Virus record (IMG/VR): IMGVR_UViG_3300034082_003330
Coordinates: 1 to 62,050 of that record
Strand: one strand, 5' to 3'
Source of the DNA: a virus
Length of the DNA: 62,050 bases
The position numbers and the translations under genes are program-made. Below are positions 51,181-58,350 of the stretch, one piece after another (within the stretch, counting starts at the first letter, position 1; each line of letters opens with the position of its first letter). The notes under the pieces were generated by a model. It made no database searches. It was not told the origin of the DNA and saw only the letters and a list, made by a program, of their open reading frames with translations.

Positions 51181-53334
51181 ATGGCTGTAAAAGCAAACGA
51201 AACCGAAAGGCAGATGATTTTTACCACCAAATTTGTCGATGAGGCAACTGATAAGATAAACGACGGTATAGTCGTCAAAAGATATCAGAATCCTTGGATG
51301 AAGAGCGAAGTCGGTATCAGAAGAGCAGGCGTCTCTTTTAGAATGACTCCCGAAGAACAACAAGAATACGTAAGATGTGCATTAGATATACATTACTTTA
51401 CTGAGAAGTATTGTAAGACAAAAAGAGAAGATGGTTCTGTTGGTTCGATAACTCTTAGAGATTACCAAAAAGAAATCTTAGACAACTTTGTCAACAACAG
51501 ATTCAATATACTTATGGCATCGAGACAGGTTGGTAAAACCGTGTCTTCTGCTATTTTCATACTACATACGATATTATTCAGTAATGATAAGAACTGTATG
51601 ATTGTTGCCAACAAAGGTGATACTGCAATTGAGATTGTGGATAAAGTAAAATCGATATACACACTTCTTCCATTCTTCTTAAAACCAGGTGTAAAGACTT
51701 GGAATCAAAAATCTCTTACATTTGAGAATGGTTGTAGAATAAAAACATCTGCAAGATCTAAGACTCCTGCGATTGGTTTTACCATTGACGTTCTTTACTT
51801 AGATGAGTTTGCACATATTCCATCGAATATCATCGAACCATACTATACCGCTGCGTTTCCGACCGTTTCTGCGGTACAAAACTCAAAGATTATCATTACA
51901 TCAACACCAAATGGTATGAACTTATTTCATAGGTTATTAACAGATGCTGAAAGACCTGATGGTGATCCAATGAAGAATAACTACAAACCTATGAGGGTTT
52001 ACTGGTATCAGGTTCCTGGTAGGTTTGTGACTTATATAAGATTGAATCCACACAAACTTTATGAATATGGTGTTACAAAAGACGACATATTTAAATTAGT
52101 ACAAGATACGTTTGGTGAAGTCACAAAGACAAAGATTGAGTTTAACTTAGACCAGCAGAAAGATGTTATTCATGTATTTAACAATGAAAAGTGTACAGAT
52201 GAAGAAGTTAAATCACTTCATTTTATAGACAAAAATGGATTTGAGACTTCTATATTAGCCATTGCAGAGATGACAACGTGGAAAGACGAAGCTGTGAAGG
52301 ATATTGGTGGAGAAGATGCGTTCAATCAAGAGTATGGACTTAGATTTATTAACTCAAGTAAGTCTCTTTTGAATGAGGCCATAATAGATGAACTTTTAAA
52401 ATCTAAAAAGAACTATATCTATGAAGAAATATTTGAGTTTAAGAACAAACTGAGGTTTATGTATGAAGACTTAAAATGGATTGATGATGATGAAGTACAT
52501 ATGCCATTAAAAAGAAAAGAATATAAATATGTTCTTTCTGTCGATATATCCGAAGGTTTAGGACAAGATTACTCTATCATAAACATATTTAAAGTTTCTG
52601 AAAAACCTGTAGATTTAATAGAAACACAAAAACACAAATACAAGGCCATTACTGATTTCTTCAGACTTGAACAGGTTGGATTATACAGAAACAACTTTGT
52701 TTCTGTCAAACAATTAGCAGAACTTCTTTATCTTCTTGTTTTTGAATATTTGAATCCTGATAATGTAAGAGTAGTTCTTGAGTTAAACAACTATGGAAAC
52801 ACACTATTGGCGGAGATGCCGCACGTTTTTGATGGTAACAACAACTATGGTTCATCGGTGTTTGTTAGGTATAAACATAGAATAGATTCGACTGAAGAAA
52901 AACTTGGACTAAAAGTTGGTGAGAATAAAAACATGATGGTTAAAGACTATCAAGAACTTATGTATAGTAGAGGATTTCATATTACAAATGAGGATAATAT
53001 TAGAGAAATAACAACTTTTGTTAAGCATGTCACTACCGCAGGTAACGTAAGATATGCAGCAGACGTAGGACATGATGATACGGTTATGACCGTGGTCAAT
53101 GCCACTTCTATTTTTGCCAAATCAGAATTCAAAGAGATGGTCGAAGAGTGGGGTAATAAATATAGTCCTAAAGAGTTTATGGCTTATGTCAACGACTGTA
53201 TGAAAAACATGGATTATGTACAAGGAATTGACTATAGTCAGGTTCTTAGTGTTAGAAGACAGGTTATGTCACGAAATAAAGTGTCTAATGTAGGATCTAA
53301 TCCGAATGGAATAAACTGGTTCAATAGACCTTAA
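51181..53334 (+). CDS. Large terminase subunit, gp17-like
   Basis: A 717-residue protein. The ATPase has Walker A SRQVGKT (114-120), Walker B VLYLDEF (204-210) and the coupling motif ITSTPNG (239-245). The RNase H-like nuclease domain has its three acidic residues near VDISEGLG (about 452), VVLELNNYG (about 530) and DVGHDDTV (about 629). It packages and cuts concatemeric DNA at the portal. It is longer than T4 gp17 (610), mainly through the extended N-terminus. The start follows an A-rich leader. A strong terminator follows. Confidence 0.95.
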   Translation: MAVKANETERQMIFTTKFVDEATDKINDGIVVKRYQNPWMKSEVGIRRAGVSFRMTPEEQQEYVRCALDIHYFTEKYCKTKREDGSVGSITLRDYQKEILDNFVNNRFNILMASRQVGKTVSSAIFILHTILFSNDKNCMIVANKGDTAIEIVDKVKSIYTLLPFFLKPGVKTWNQKSLTFENGCRIKTSARSKTPAIGFTIDVLYLDEFAHIPSNIIEPYYTAAFPTVSAVQNSKIIITSTPNGMNLFHRLLTDAERPDGDPMKNNYKPMRVYWYQVPGRFVTYIRLNPHKLYEYGVTKDDIFKLVQDTFGEVTKTKIEFNLDQQKDVIHVFNNEKCTDEEVKSLHFIDKNGFETSILAIAEMTTWKDEAVKDIGGEDAFNQEYGLRFINSSKSLLNEAIIDELLKSKKNYIYEEIFEFKNKLRFMYEDLKWIDDDEVHMPLKRKEYKYVLSVDISEGLGQDYSIINIFKVSEKPVDLIETQKHKYKAITDFFRLEQVGLYRNNFVSVKQLAELLYLLVFEYLNPDNVRVVLELNNYGNTLLAEMPHVFDGNNNYGSSVFVRYKHRIDSTEEKLGLKVGENKNMMVKDYQELMYSRGFHITNEDNIREITTFVKHVTTAGNVRYAADVGHDDTVMTVVNATSIFAKSEFKEMVEEWGNKYSPKEFMAYVNDCMKNMDYVQGIDYSQVLSVRRQVMSRNKVSNVGSNPNGINWFNRP

Positions 53335-53345
53335 TGATTGAAAAT

Positions 53346-53378
53346 AAAAAATCCACTCATTGAGTGGATTTTTTTTAT
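53346..53378. terminator. Bidirectional hairpin terminator (CCACTCA stem)
   Basis: The stem AATCCACTCA/TGAGTGGATT lies between the terminase and the converging ClpS gene. Confidence 0.9.
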
Positions 53379-53656
53379 TAGTTAGCTTCCATTGTTACTG
53401 AAAGTCCTGCAGTTTTTAGTTTTTCTTTCATTGTAGAGATTGTATCGTAGTCTCCATATTTCACATCACATTTACCTCTAAAGTGAACTATATGTGCACA
53501 CTGATTTGCTTGTTCCTGCTCATGTTTACATATTTTCATAAGACACGTTATTACCCAATCAAACGAGTTGTAGTCATCATTGTGAAGGTCTAATCGATAA
53601 GGCTTTGACAGAATTTCTTCAACTTTCGATTCTACTTGTTCTTTAATTTTACCCAT
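53378..53656 (-). CDS. clpS: ClpS-like N-degron adaptor
   Basis: A 92-residue protein. The core LDLHNDDYNSFDWVI (22-36) is the ClpS signature with N26, D27 and D28, and H58 in HIVHFRGKCDVK is the equivalent of the second N-degron contact. These are the residues that bind the alpha-amino group of destabilising N-terminal residues in cellular ClpS. The QANQCAHIVHFRGKC form is like Bacteroidetes ClpS. The N-terminal extension (about 18 residues) is short, as in cellular ClpS. It would bind host ClpA/ClpC and redirect the protease. Cotranscription with the HAD gene upstream (53686) is possible. Confidence 0.85.
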   Translation of the reverse strand: MGKIKEQVESKVEEILSKPYRLDLHNDDYNSFDWVITCLMKICKHEQEQANQCAHIVHFRGKCDVKYGDYDTISTMKEKLKTAGLSVTMEAN

Positions 53657-53685
53657 AGTGTATTATCTTATTTTTTGATTATATA

Positions 53686-54219
53686 TTATATACTAGATCC
53701 TTGAATAGTTGTTTCTGTTTTGTTAACAACGTCTACTATTGTACTTTTGATATCTTGCTCTTTTGCCCATTCTACGAATTTAGGCAAGTGTGCTTCTCTA
53801 TCGTCGTAGAACTTCAATTCTTTCACTCCTAATTTTTTGATTGTTCTTTCTAATAAGTTGCATTTGAAAATAAATGTGTCACTTCCCCAGTTTAAGTGAA
53901 CTTCATCAAATTCTATGTTGTTGTCTCTTAGAATCTTTTCAACGCCTTCTCTCATACCGGGAACTTTGTCTAATCTACCAGTTGCTAAAATTACATAAGC
54001 GTCTGGGTCAGCTATTGCTTCCAGATATTTTTGGTAAGTCCATTCGTTTCTTGGAATGTTGAATATCTCATCATCGATAGATTCTGGTTTACCCCACCAA
54101 CCTCTATGTGGCCAATCTGTTCCTGTTTTTTCTTTCCAAACTACTTTTCCATCTTCTGGAAGTGGAGTGTGAAATAATGTGTCGTCAAAATCAAAACAGA
54201 TAAGTCTTTTATACTGCAT
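53686..54219 (-). CDS. HAD-superfamily protein, RNA-repair (HAD_SAK-like)
   Basis: A 177-residue protein. Motif I is CFDFDDTLFHTPLP (D10, D12), the FDFDDTLF-x-TP form I associate with the Swiss Army Knife RNA-repair HAD family. Motif II is ATGRLD (about 79), and the final acidic motif is FYDDREAHL (about 137). A central WWGKPESID block fits the same family. Likely a phosphatase acting on nucleic-acid ends or nucleotides. Together with the nucleotidyltransferase at 17573 it may give RNA repair capacity. A -7-like element (TATATTTG, 54243-54250 on this strand) lies upstream without a clear -33. Confidence 0.75.
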   Translation of the reverse strand: MQYKRLICFDFDDTLFHTPLPEDGKVVWKEKTGTDWPHRGWWGKPESIDDEIFNIPRNEWTYQKYLEAIADPDAYVILATGRLDKVPGMREGVEKILRDNNIEFDEVHLNWGSDTFIFKCNLLERTIKKLGVKELKFYDDREAHLPKFVEWAKEQDIKSTIVDVVNKTETTIQGSSI

Positions 54220-54260
54220 AATGGTTCGTTTTATTTTATGTACAAATATATATATAATAT

Positions 54261-54273
54261 TTTGATATATAAA
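54261..54273 (+). promoter_or_regulatory. TTTGATATATAAA promoter box
   Basis: A rightward box variant 19 nt before ATG 54293. Confidence 0.5.
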
Positions 54274-54292
54274 TTAAAATAGAAGAAAAATT

Positions 54293-54703
54293 ATGAAAAT
54301 AGATTTAAAAAAGACACTTTTGTATTTTATCGGTGCTTGTTTATTAGTTTCTGTGTTTCTAAACTTCAAAGGTTGTAACAGAGAATCTTTTGATAAATTG
54401 GAGGAAAAAAACAGATTGTTAGAGAAGACAAGAGATTCTCTTAAATATACAAACCAAAATCTTAAAAAAGAATTTGATAATATTCAAGTGATTATTGATA
54501 AAAGAGATGCACGTATAGCAGATCTACAGATACAGATAGAAGTATCTAAGCAAAATGTTATGGATTATAAGAATCGCGCGGATAAAGCAAACAAAGATTT
54601 GATAGAAACGAATAAAAAACTTGAAAATCTTAGAAAGAACCCAATCAAAAGAGACGATGATGACCTTATCAACTCTTTCAAAAACAAACTTAAAACCCCA
54701 TGA
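54293..54703 (+). CDS. Rz-like inner-membrane spanin candidate
   Basis: A 136-residue protein with an N-terminal transmembrane segment (about 8-24, LLYFIGACLLVSVFLNF), then a long periplasmic coiled coil (KLEEKNRLLEKTRDSLKYTN through KDLIETNKKLENLRK) and a charged C-terminus. This is the type of topology seen in i-spanins, which link to an outer-membrane partner. Its stop overlaps the next start by 4 nt, as in many Rz/Rz1 pairs. Confidence 0.55.
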   Translation: MKIDLKKTLLYFIGACLLVSVFLNFKGCNRESFDKLEEKNRLLEKTRDSLKYTNQNLKKEFDNIQVIIDKRDARIADLQIQIEVSKQNVMDYKNRADKANKDLIETNKKLENLRKNPIKRDDDDLINSFKNKLKTP

Positions 54704-55185
54704 AAATAATATTGAGTATAATGCTTGTTCTTATTTCTTTCCTATCGTATTCTCAGGAATATCCTAAGATTGAACTAAATCAAAAAGGTGAGAAAGTTGT
54801 CATCTTCACTTTAAGTCAGGCACAAAAAATAGACAACGATTTAGAAATACTAAATATTTTAGAAAAGTCTAAAATACAATGTGATAGTTTAAATGTTTCC
54901 TATATTAAGATAGTTGATGCACAGAACCATCAGATAGTATTACTTGAAAAAAACGTTTCTGAACTAAATTTACAAGTAAATGATAAAGACTCTCAAATAA
55001 ACAACCTATCTACTCAGGTAAAAAATCTTGAAGAAAGTAATAAGATATGTGATGAGCAGAAATGTATAAAAGATAAGCAGATGGATGGTCTCAAAGATGA
55101 TTTGAAAAAAGAGAAGATTAAAAAGTGGTTATTTGGAGGTGTAGGTCTCGCGGTCGGAATATTGGCAATCTTAATAGCACATTAA
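54700..55185 (+). CDS. Exported coiled-coil protein, candidate spanin partner
   Basis: A 161-residue protein. It has an N-terminal signal peptide (IILSIMLVLISFLSYSQ), a long coiled coil (NISELNLQVNDKDSQINNLS type, residues about 85-125) with two Cys (ICDEQKC), and a C-terminal hydrophobic segment (about 140-160, LFGGVGLAVGILAILIA). Signal at one end and membrane anchor at the other would let it span the periplasm. Similar exported proteins are common in Bacteroidetes phages. Translationally coupled to the preceding gene. A lysis role is inferred. Confidence 0.55.
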   Translation: MKIILSIMLVLISFLSYSQEYPKIELNQKGEKVVIFTLSQAQKIDNDLEILNILEKSKIQCDSLNVSYIKIVDAQNHQIVLLEKNVSELNLQVNDKDSQINNLSTQVKNLEESNKICDEQKCIKDKQMDGLKDDLKKEKIKKWLFGGVGLAVGILAILIAH

Positions 55186-55210
55186 AAGTGTAAAAAATGA
55201 TATTTTTTAC

Positions 55211-55220
55211 TTAATATATA
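55211..55220 (+). promoter_or_regulatory. TTAATATATA promoter box
   Basis: An exact box followed by ACTATATAAAA, 25 nt before ATG 55246. Confidence 0.75.
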
Positions 55221-55245
55221 ACTATATAAAAAATTAAACCAAAAC

Positions 55246-55944
55246 ATGAAACATATCAGACAATTTGAAAGTTTTAGAGTTCAGAAAAACAGACAAGAAA
55301 TAATCAGCGAAGCTGTTCTTCAAGTGAACGATATCTATAAGGTTAAAACTATGATCGATATTCCACAATCTTTAATCAATTCTTATGTTAAGAAAGTTAA
55401 AGATACTACAGGAAAAAATCTTCGTCAGTTTTTCGGTGATGTTGACATCGCGGAAGAGATTGTAAAATACATAACTCTTAACAATACAGACGTTGAGAAG
55501 ATTCCTGGAAACGCTTTAATGGGCGGTGCACAAGGACAAGTTCAAGGACAGGGTCAAGGACAGGTTCAAGTTCAAACTGAAGGTGAGGCACAAACTCAAG
55601 GACAGGAACAAGCTCAACCACAAGCTCAACCACAGGGTCAAGGTCAAGAACAAGCTCAACCACAAGGACAGGGTCAAGAACAAGCTCAACCACAAGCACA
55701 ATCACAAGAAGGTGATTTTGAAGAGCCACAAGCTCAACCACAAGGACAAGGACAGGAACAAGCTCAACCACAGGCACAAGGACAAGCTCAAACTGGTCAA
55801 GGACAAGCTCAAGGACAGGGTCAAGGACAAGCTCAAGGACAGGGTCAAGGACAAGGACAGGGACAACCACAAGGACAGGGTCAAGCTCAAGGACAAGGAC
55901 AGGGTCAAGAAGAAGATGAAGATGAAGAAGAACTTCCAGCTTAA
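55246..55944 (+). CDS. Tagged Gln-rich repeat protein
   Basis: A 232-residue protein. It begins MKHIRQFESFRVQKNRQEII, the tag followed by I-S-E at residues about 20-22. Residues 25-90 form a helical domain (INSYVKKVKDTTGKNLRQFF). Residues about 95-222 are almost entirely dipeptides XQ with X mainly A, G, P or V. The C-terminus is acidic (EEDEDEEELPA). Repeats make every reading frame open, so overlapping frames are not genes. It may be a head-internal filler or DNA-condensation protein (inference). Followed by a terminator. Confidence 0.8.
   Translation: MKHIRQFESFRVQKNRQEIISEAVLQVNDIYKVKTMIDIPQSLINSYVKKVKDTTGKNLRQFFGDVDIAEEIVKYITLNNTDVEKIPGNALMGGAQGQVQGQGQGQVQVQTEGEAQTQGQEQAQPQAQPQGQGQEQAQPQGQGQEQAQPQAQSQEGDFEEPQAQPQGQGQEQAQPQAQGQAQTGQGQAQGQGQGQAQGQGQGQGQGQPQGQGQAQGQGQGQEEDEDEEELPA
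55528..55912 (+). repeat. Hexanucleotide repeat encoding XQ dipeptides
   Basis: A tandem 6-bp unit of the type CAAGGA, CAGGGT, CAAGCT or CAACCA runs for nearly 390 bp and is interrupted once (around 55708-55728). It shares units with 46848-46955. Confidence 0.9.
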
Positions 55945-55969
55945 TCAAAAATACTAGTATCTAGAAATT

Positions 55970-55999
55970 AAAAACCTATCAGAAATGATGGGTTTTTTT
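55970..55999 (+). terminator. Hairpin terminator
   Basis: The stem AACCTATCA/TGATGGGTT, with one G-T wobble, a GAAA loop and T7, lies just upstream of the next promoter. Confidence 0.8.
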
Positions 56000-56001
56000 A
56001 T

Positions 56002-56011
56002 TTAATATATA
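56002..56011 (+). promoter_or_regulatory. TTAATATATA box, 4-nt leader
   Basis: An exact box followed by AAAT and ATG 56016. The box overlaps the preceding terminator T-run by proximity, leaving no room for an ordinary leader. Confidence 0.7.
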
Positions 56012-56015
56012 AAAT

Positions 56016-56663
56016 ATGAAAAAAATCATTACATGGGAAGAGTTTAATGAATCTTATAATAAACCAAGAGTAGGTGGTAAAAAGAGATGGTCTGTTAAAT
56101 ATAAAAAAACAATAGACTGTAATAATCCTAAAGGTTTTTCACAAAAACAATATTGTAAGAGAAAAAGAAAAGGTGGTAATTATAAGTCTGTTAAAGAAAA
56201 CTTTGGTCTATCTGACCAAGAAATAGAAAATAAGATAATGGAAGTATGGAAAGTAGATCCATATGAGTTTAAAGACTACATTACTTCATCTATGGATCAT
56301 GGTGACTTATATGGAAGTTGTAATTTGACTTTTGTTCTTTGGTATCCTTATCCAGATTCTAATGTCGAACCATGTGCCATATTTATGTTAGAAGATAACG
56401 AATGGAAGAAAGGACCTTGGTATGACAATATGGATGCTATATTGAAAAGTGAAAGATATGAAGTTGGTATAGAAGCTTGGGTTCCGGATGTTGGTGGTAA
56501 TCATGAAAAGATAGAGAAGTTTTACAACTACGCAAACAGAGTTCTACAGGAAGCGGATATACCATACATTGCATCTTATCCAGATGTTCGACACGAAGGA
56601 AAGATACTTTTAGAGTATGGCTATACCTGGGGTTATAAAACAAAATTCATTGGCGACGAATAA
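56016..56663 (+). CDS. Tagged protein with basic Cys module
   Basis: A 215-residue protein. It begins MKKIITWEEFNESYNK, a tag variant. Residues 20-60 (GGKKRWSVKYKKTIDCNNPK, then GFSQKQYCKRKRKGGN) contain a basic module with two Cys that recurs in unrelated phages and is probably nucleic-acid- or metal-binding. The C-terminal 140 residues form a mixed alpha/beta domain with many Trp/Tyr (VLWYPYPDSNVEPCAIFMLE), not recognised. Possible packaged protein. Confidence 0.75.
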   Translation: MKKIITWEEFNESYNKPRVGGKKRWSVKYKKTIDCNNPKGFSQKQYCKRKRKGGNYKSVKENFGLSDQEIENKIMEVWKVDPYEFKDYITSSMDHGDLYGSCNLTFVLWYPYPDSNVEPCAIFMLEDNEWKKGPWYDNMDAILKSERYEVGIEAWVPDVGGNHEKIEKFYNYANRVLQEADIPYIASYPDVRHEGKILLEYGYTWGYKTKFIGDE

Positions 56664-56678
56664 ATCTAAATGAGAAAA

Positions 56679-56687
56679 TAATATATA
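56679..56687 (+). promoter_or_regulatory. TAATATATA box, 4-nt leader
   Basis: TAATATATA followed by GTAA and ATG 56692. Confidence 0.6.
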
Positions 56688-56691
56688 GTAA

Positions 56692-57342
56692 ATGAGATAC
56701 CTAAAAACGTTCGAAAGCCACAGCAGTAAAGACATTCTTATTGTTGTTGATGTTCAAAAATCATTCAAAAAATTCTTCAATGAGATTTATCTTCATGAGT
56801 TGAAAAAGTATTGTAATGAGTTCAGTAAGGTATATCAAATCTGGGACAACCACGTAGATGGAAAGAACGTCGATAAAGACTATCTATATGATGAAGATCC
56901 TGAAATACCTGTTCATAAAGATCTTTATCACTTTCCTAACCAAACTGACTTGATTGAGAAAAGATACAACTATGACGTTGATGCAGACTTCTATAAAAAA
57001 GTTCTTACACCGGAAACCTATGAAGAAGTTAAGACTAAAGAAGATGCAAACGAATTGAAAAAGGGAGATTTCTTTCCTACAGAAGAAGGAACTCTTATTA
57101 TATATGTCGGAAATAACCACAAATGGTATCATATGCCAAAGAAACTTCACGAACTTTTTACAGAAGTTGCAGAGGCACAAAATATGAATGAAGGATTGAG
57201 TGAGGTTAAAGATGTGATTCTTGTAGGTGGTGCAGATGGAGAATGTCTTACAGATGTTGAAACTGCAGCAGAGGCAATGGGTGTAAAACTGAGACTTAAT
57301 CACAAATATATCTATAGTGCTAGCCACTGTCCAATAAAATAA
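56692..57342 (+). CDS. Tagged cysteine hydrolase (isochorismatase/nicotinamidase superfamily)
   Basis: A 216-residue protein. It begins MRYLKTFESHSSKDI, a full tag match. The catalytic triad of the cysteine-hydrolase superfamily is intact: D20 in IVVDVQKSF, K90 in LIEKRYNYDVDADF, and C185 in GGADGECLTDVETAA. The substrate could be an amide or isochorismate-like compound; nicotinamide is the most plausible in a phage context, but the metal-ligand set of nicotinamidases is not obvious. The tag suggests that the enzyme may be packaged and injected. Confidence 0.85.
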   Translation: MRYLKTFESHSSKDILIVVDVQKSFKKFFNEIYLHELKKYCNEFSKVYQIWDNHVDGKNVDKDYLYDEDPEIPVHKDLYHFPNQTDLIEKRYNYDVDADFYKKVLTPETYEEVKTKEDANELKKGDFFPTEEGTLIIYVGNNHKWYHMPKKLHELFTEVAEAQNMNEGLSEVKDVILVGGADGECLTDVETAAEAMGVKLRLNHKYIYSASHCPIK

Positions 57343-57351
57343 GATTTATAT

Positions 57352-57732
57352 ATGAGACTTATATTAGAGTTTGATAAATATAGTGTTATTGAAGATGTTG
57401 TTGCTGAGATGTCTAAGATATTTCCTCATGTGAAAATGAAAGGAAGTGTTCTATATGCTTCTTCTATTTTAGACAAAGGTGGAAATCCTCTTGTGAGAAT
57501 AGACTCAAAACAACCATTGATGGCACTTTTGATTCAATTTATTGGTGATCATATTGTTATAAAATCATTTGTAAACTCTGTAAGAGAACCTAACTTCTCA
57601 AAAAGATTTATGGATGGTCTTTCAAATGTTTTAGAACCAAAATATACCATAGTAGTTGATCAAGATGTGAGTCAAGGATATTGGGACCATATAATCGAAA
57701 AGTATCCTCAATTTAATTGGATTAAAAAATAG
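57352..57732 (+). CDS. Tagged protein, function unknown
   Basis: A 126-residue protein that begins MRLILEFDKYSVIEDVV, a divergent tag. Mixed alpha/beta pattern (FPHVKMKGSVLYASSILDKG, LMALLIQFIGDHIVIKSFVN, PKYTIVVDQDVSQGYWDHII). It starts 9 nt after the cysteine hydrolase, so they share a message. No family recognised. Confidence 0.7.
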   Translation: MRLILEFDKYSVIEDVVAEMSKIFPHVKMKGSVLYASSILDKGGNPLVRIDSKQPLMALLIQFIGDHIVIKSFVNSVREPNFSKRFMDGLSNVLEPKYTIVVDQDVSQGYWDHIIEKYPQFNWIKK

Positions 57733-57741
57733 TTTCATTTC

Positions 57742-57948
57742 ATGCCAGCAAAGTCAAAACAACAATTCAAATATGTTTACGCAATGCGTAATAAATATGG
57801 TTCTAAGAAAAAGGCTCCTAAAAACATGAAGTGGGTATTCAACAAAGAATGGACTGATGTGAGTTTTAAAGATTTACCCAAGAAAATAAAGGAAAAGTGT
57901 ATATATGATTATGTAAACTTTTTGAATGAAGTGTATTTCAAATACTAA
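57742..57948 (+). CDS. Small conserved phage protein (MPAKSKxQ type)
   Basis: A 68-residue basic protein (MPAKSKQQFKYVYAMRNKYG, KKKAPKNMKWVFNKEW). The MPAKSKxQ-F opening and WVFxxEW are typical of a small protein I recall in many large phages, role unknown. Its stop overlaps the stop of the converging gp25-like gene by 4 nt, with no terminator between them. Confidence 0.75.
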   Translation: MPAKSKQQFKYVYAMRNKYGSKKKAPKNMKWVFNKEWTDVSFKDLPKKIKEKCIYDYVNFLNEVYFKY

Positions 57949-58322
57949 CCAACCACCAAATATACATCTAAGTCTCTTATCTGGAAAAATACTTCCATGT
58001 ATTCTTGATATCTTTCTGGATCTTCAAAAAATGATACAGTTAATGTATATTCTATTCCGTTTATTTCTGGAATATAGCTACCAATCTGTTGTTTAAGATC
58101 ACTTTCTATACTATCCGAAGAAAGTCTCGTCTGGTGAAGATAGAAAGGAAGGTCTCCTCCGAATTCAGTATCAAAAAAAACCTCACCTTTGTTCGTAAAT
58201 AGAATCATCTCCCATTTTTGAACGATTACTCTTATTACATCGTCTTCTATGAGATCTAATGCTCTGAATCTTGGATGTCCAGGATATCCTAAATAAAAGT
58301 CTGTGAAATTAAAGTTCGCCAT
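57945..58322 (-). CDS. Baseplate wedge protein, gp25-like
   Basis: A 125-residue protein of gp25/GPW family length. The family core is visible as VQKWEMILFTNKGEVFFDTE followed by FGGDLPFYLHQTR, where the N-x-G-E...D-x-E-FG-x-x-L pattern is diagnostic, and the C-terminus is the expected strand pair (LDVYLVVG). It joins the sheath initiator to the baseplate. A TTAATATATA box at 58327-58336 lies 4 nt from the ATG. Convergent with the small gene at 57742. Confidence 0.85.
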   Translation of the reverse strand: MANFNFTDFYLGYPGHPRFRALDLIEDDVIRVIVQKWEMILFTNKGEVFFDTEFGGDLPFYLHQTRLSSDSIESDLKQQIGSYIPEINGIEYTLTVSFFEDPERYQEYMEVFFQIRDLDVYLVVG

Positions 58323-58326
58323 GAGT

Positions 58327-58336
58327 TATATATTAA
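58327..58336 (-). promoter_or_regulatory. TTAATATATA box, 4-nt leader
   Basis: An exact leftward box followed by ACTC and ATG 58322. Confidence 0.7.
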
Positions 58337-58350
58337 CTTTGGCATATCCT

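Noticed and set aside
55478-55957. Long open frames in other frames and on the opposite strand across the Gln-rich repeat
   Set aside because: The 6-bp repeat lacks stop codons in all frames, so these frames are a compositional artefact. The frame with the tag, promoter and leader is the real gene.
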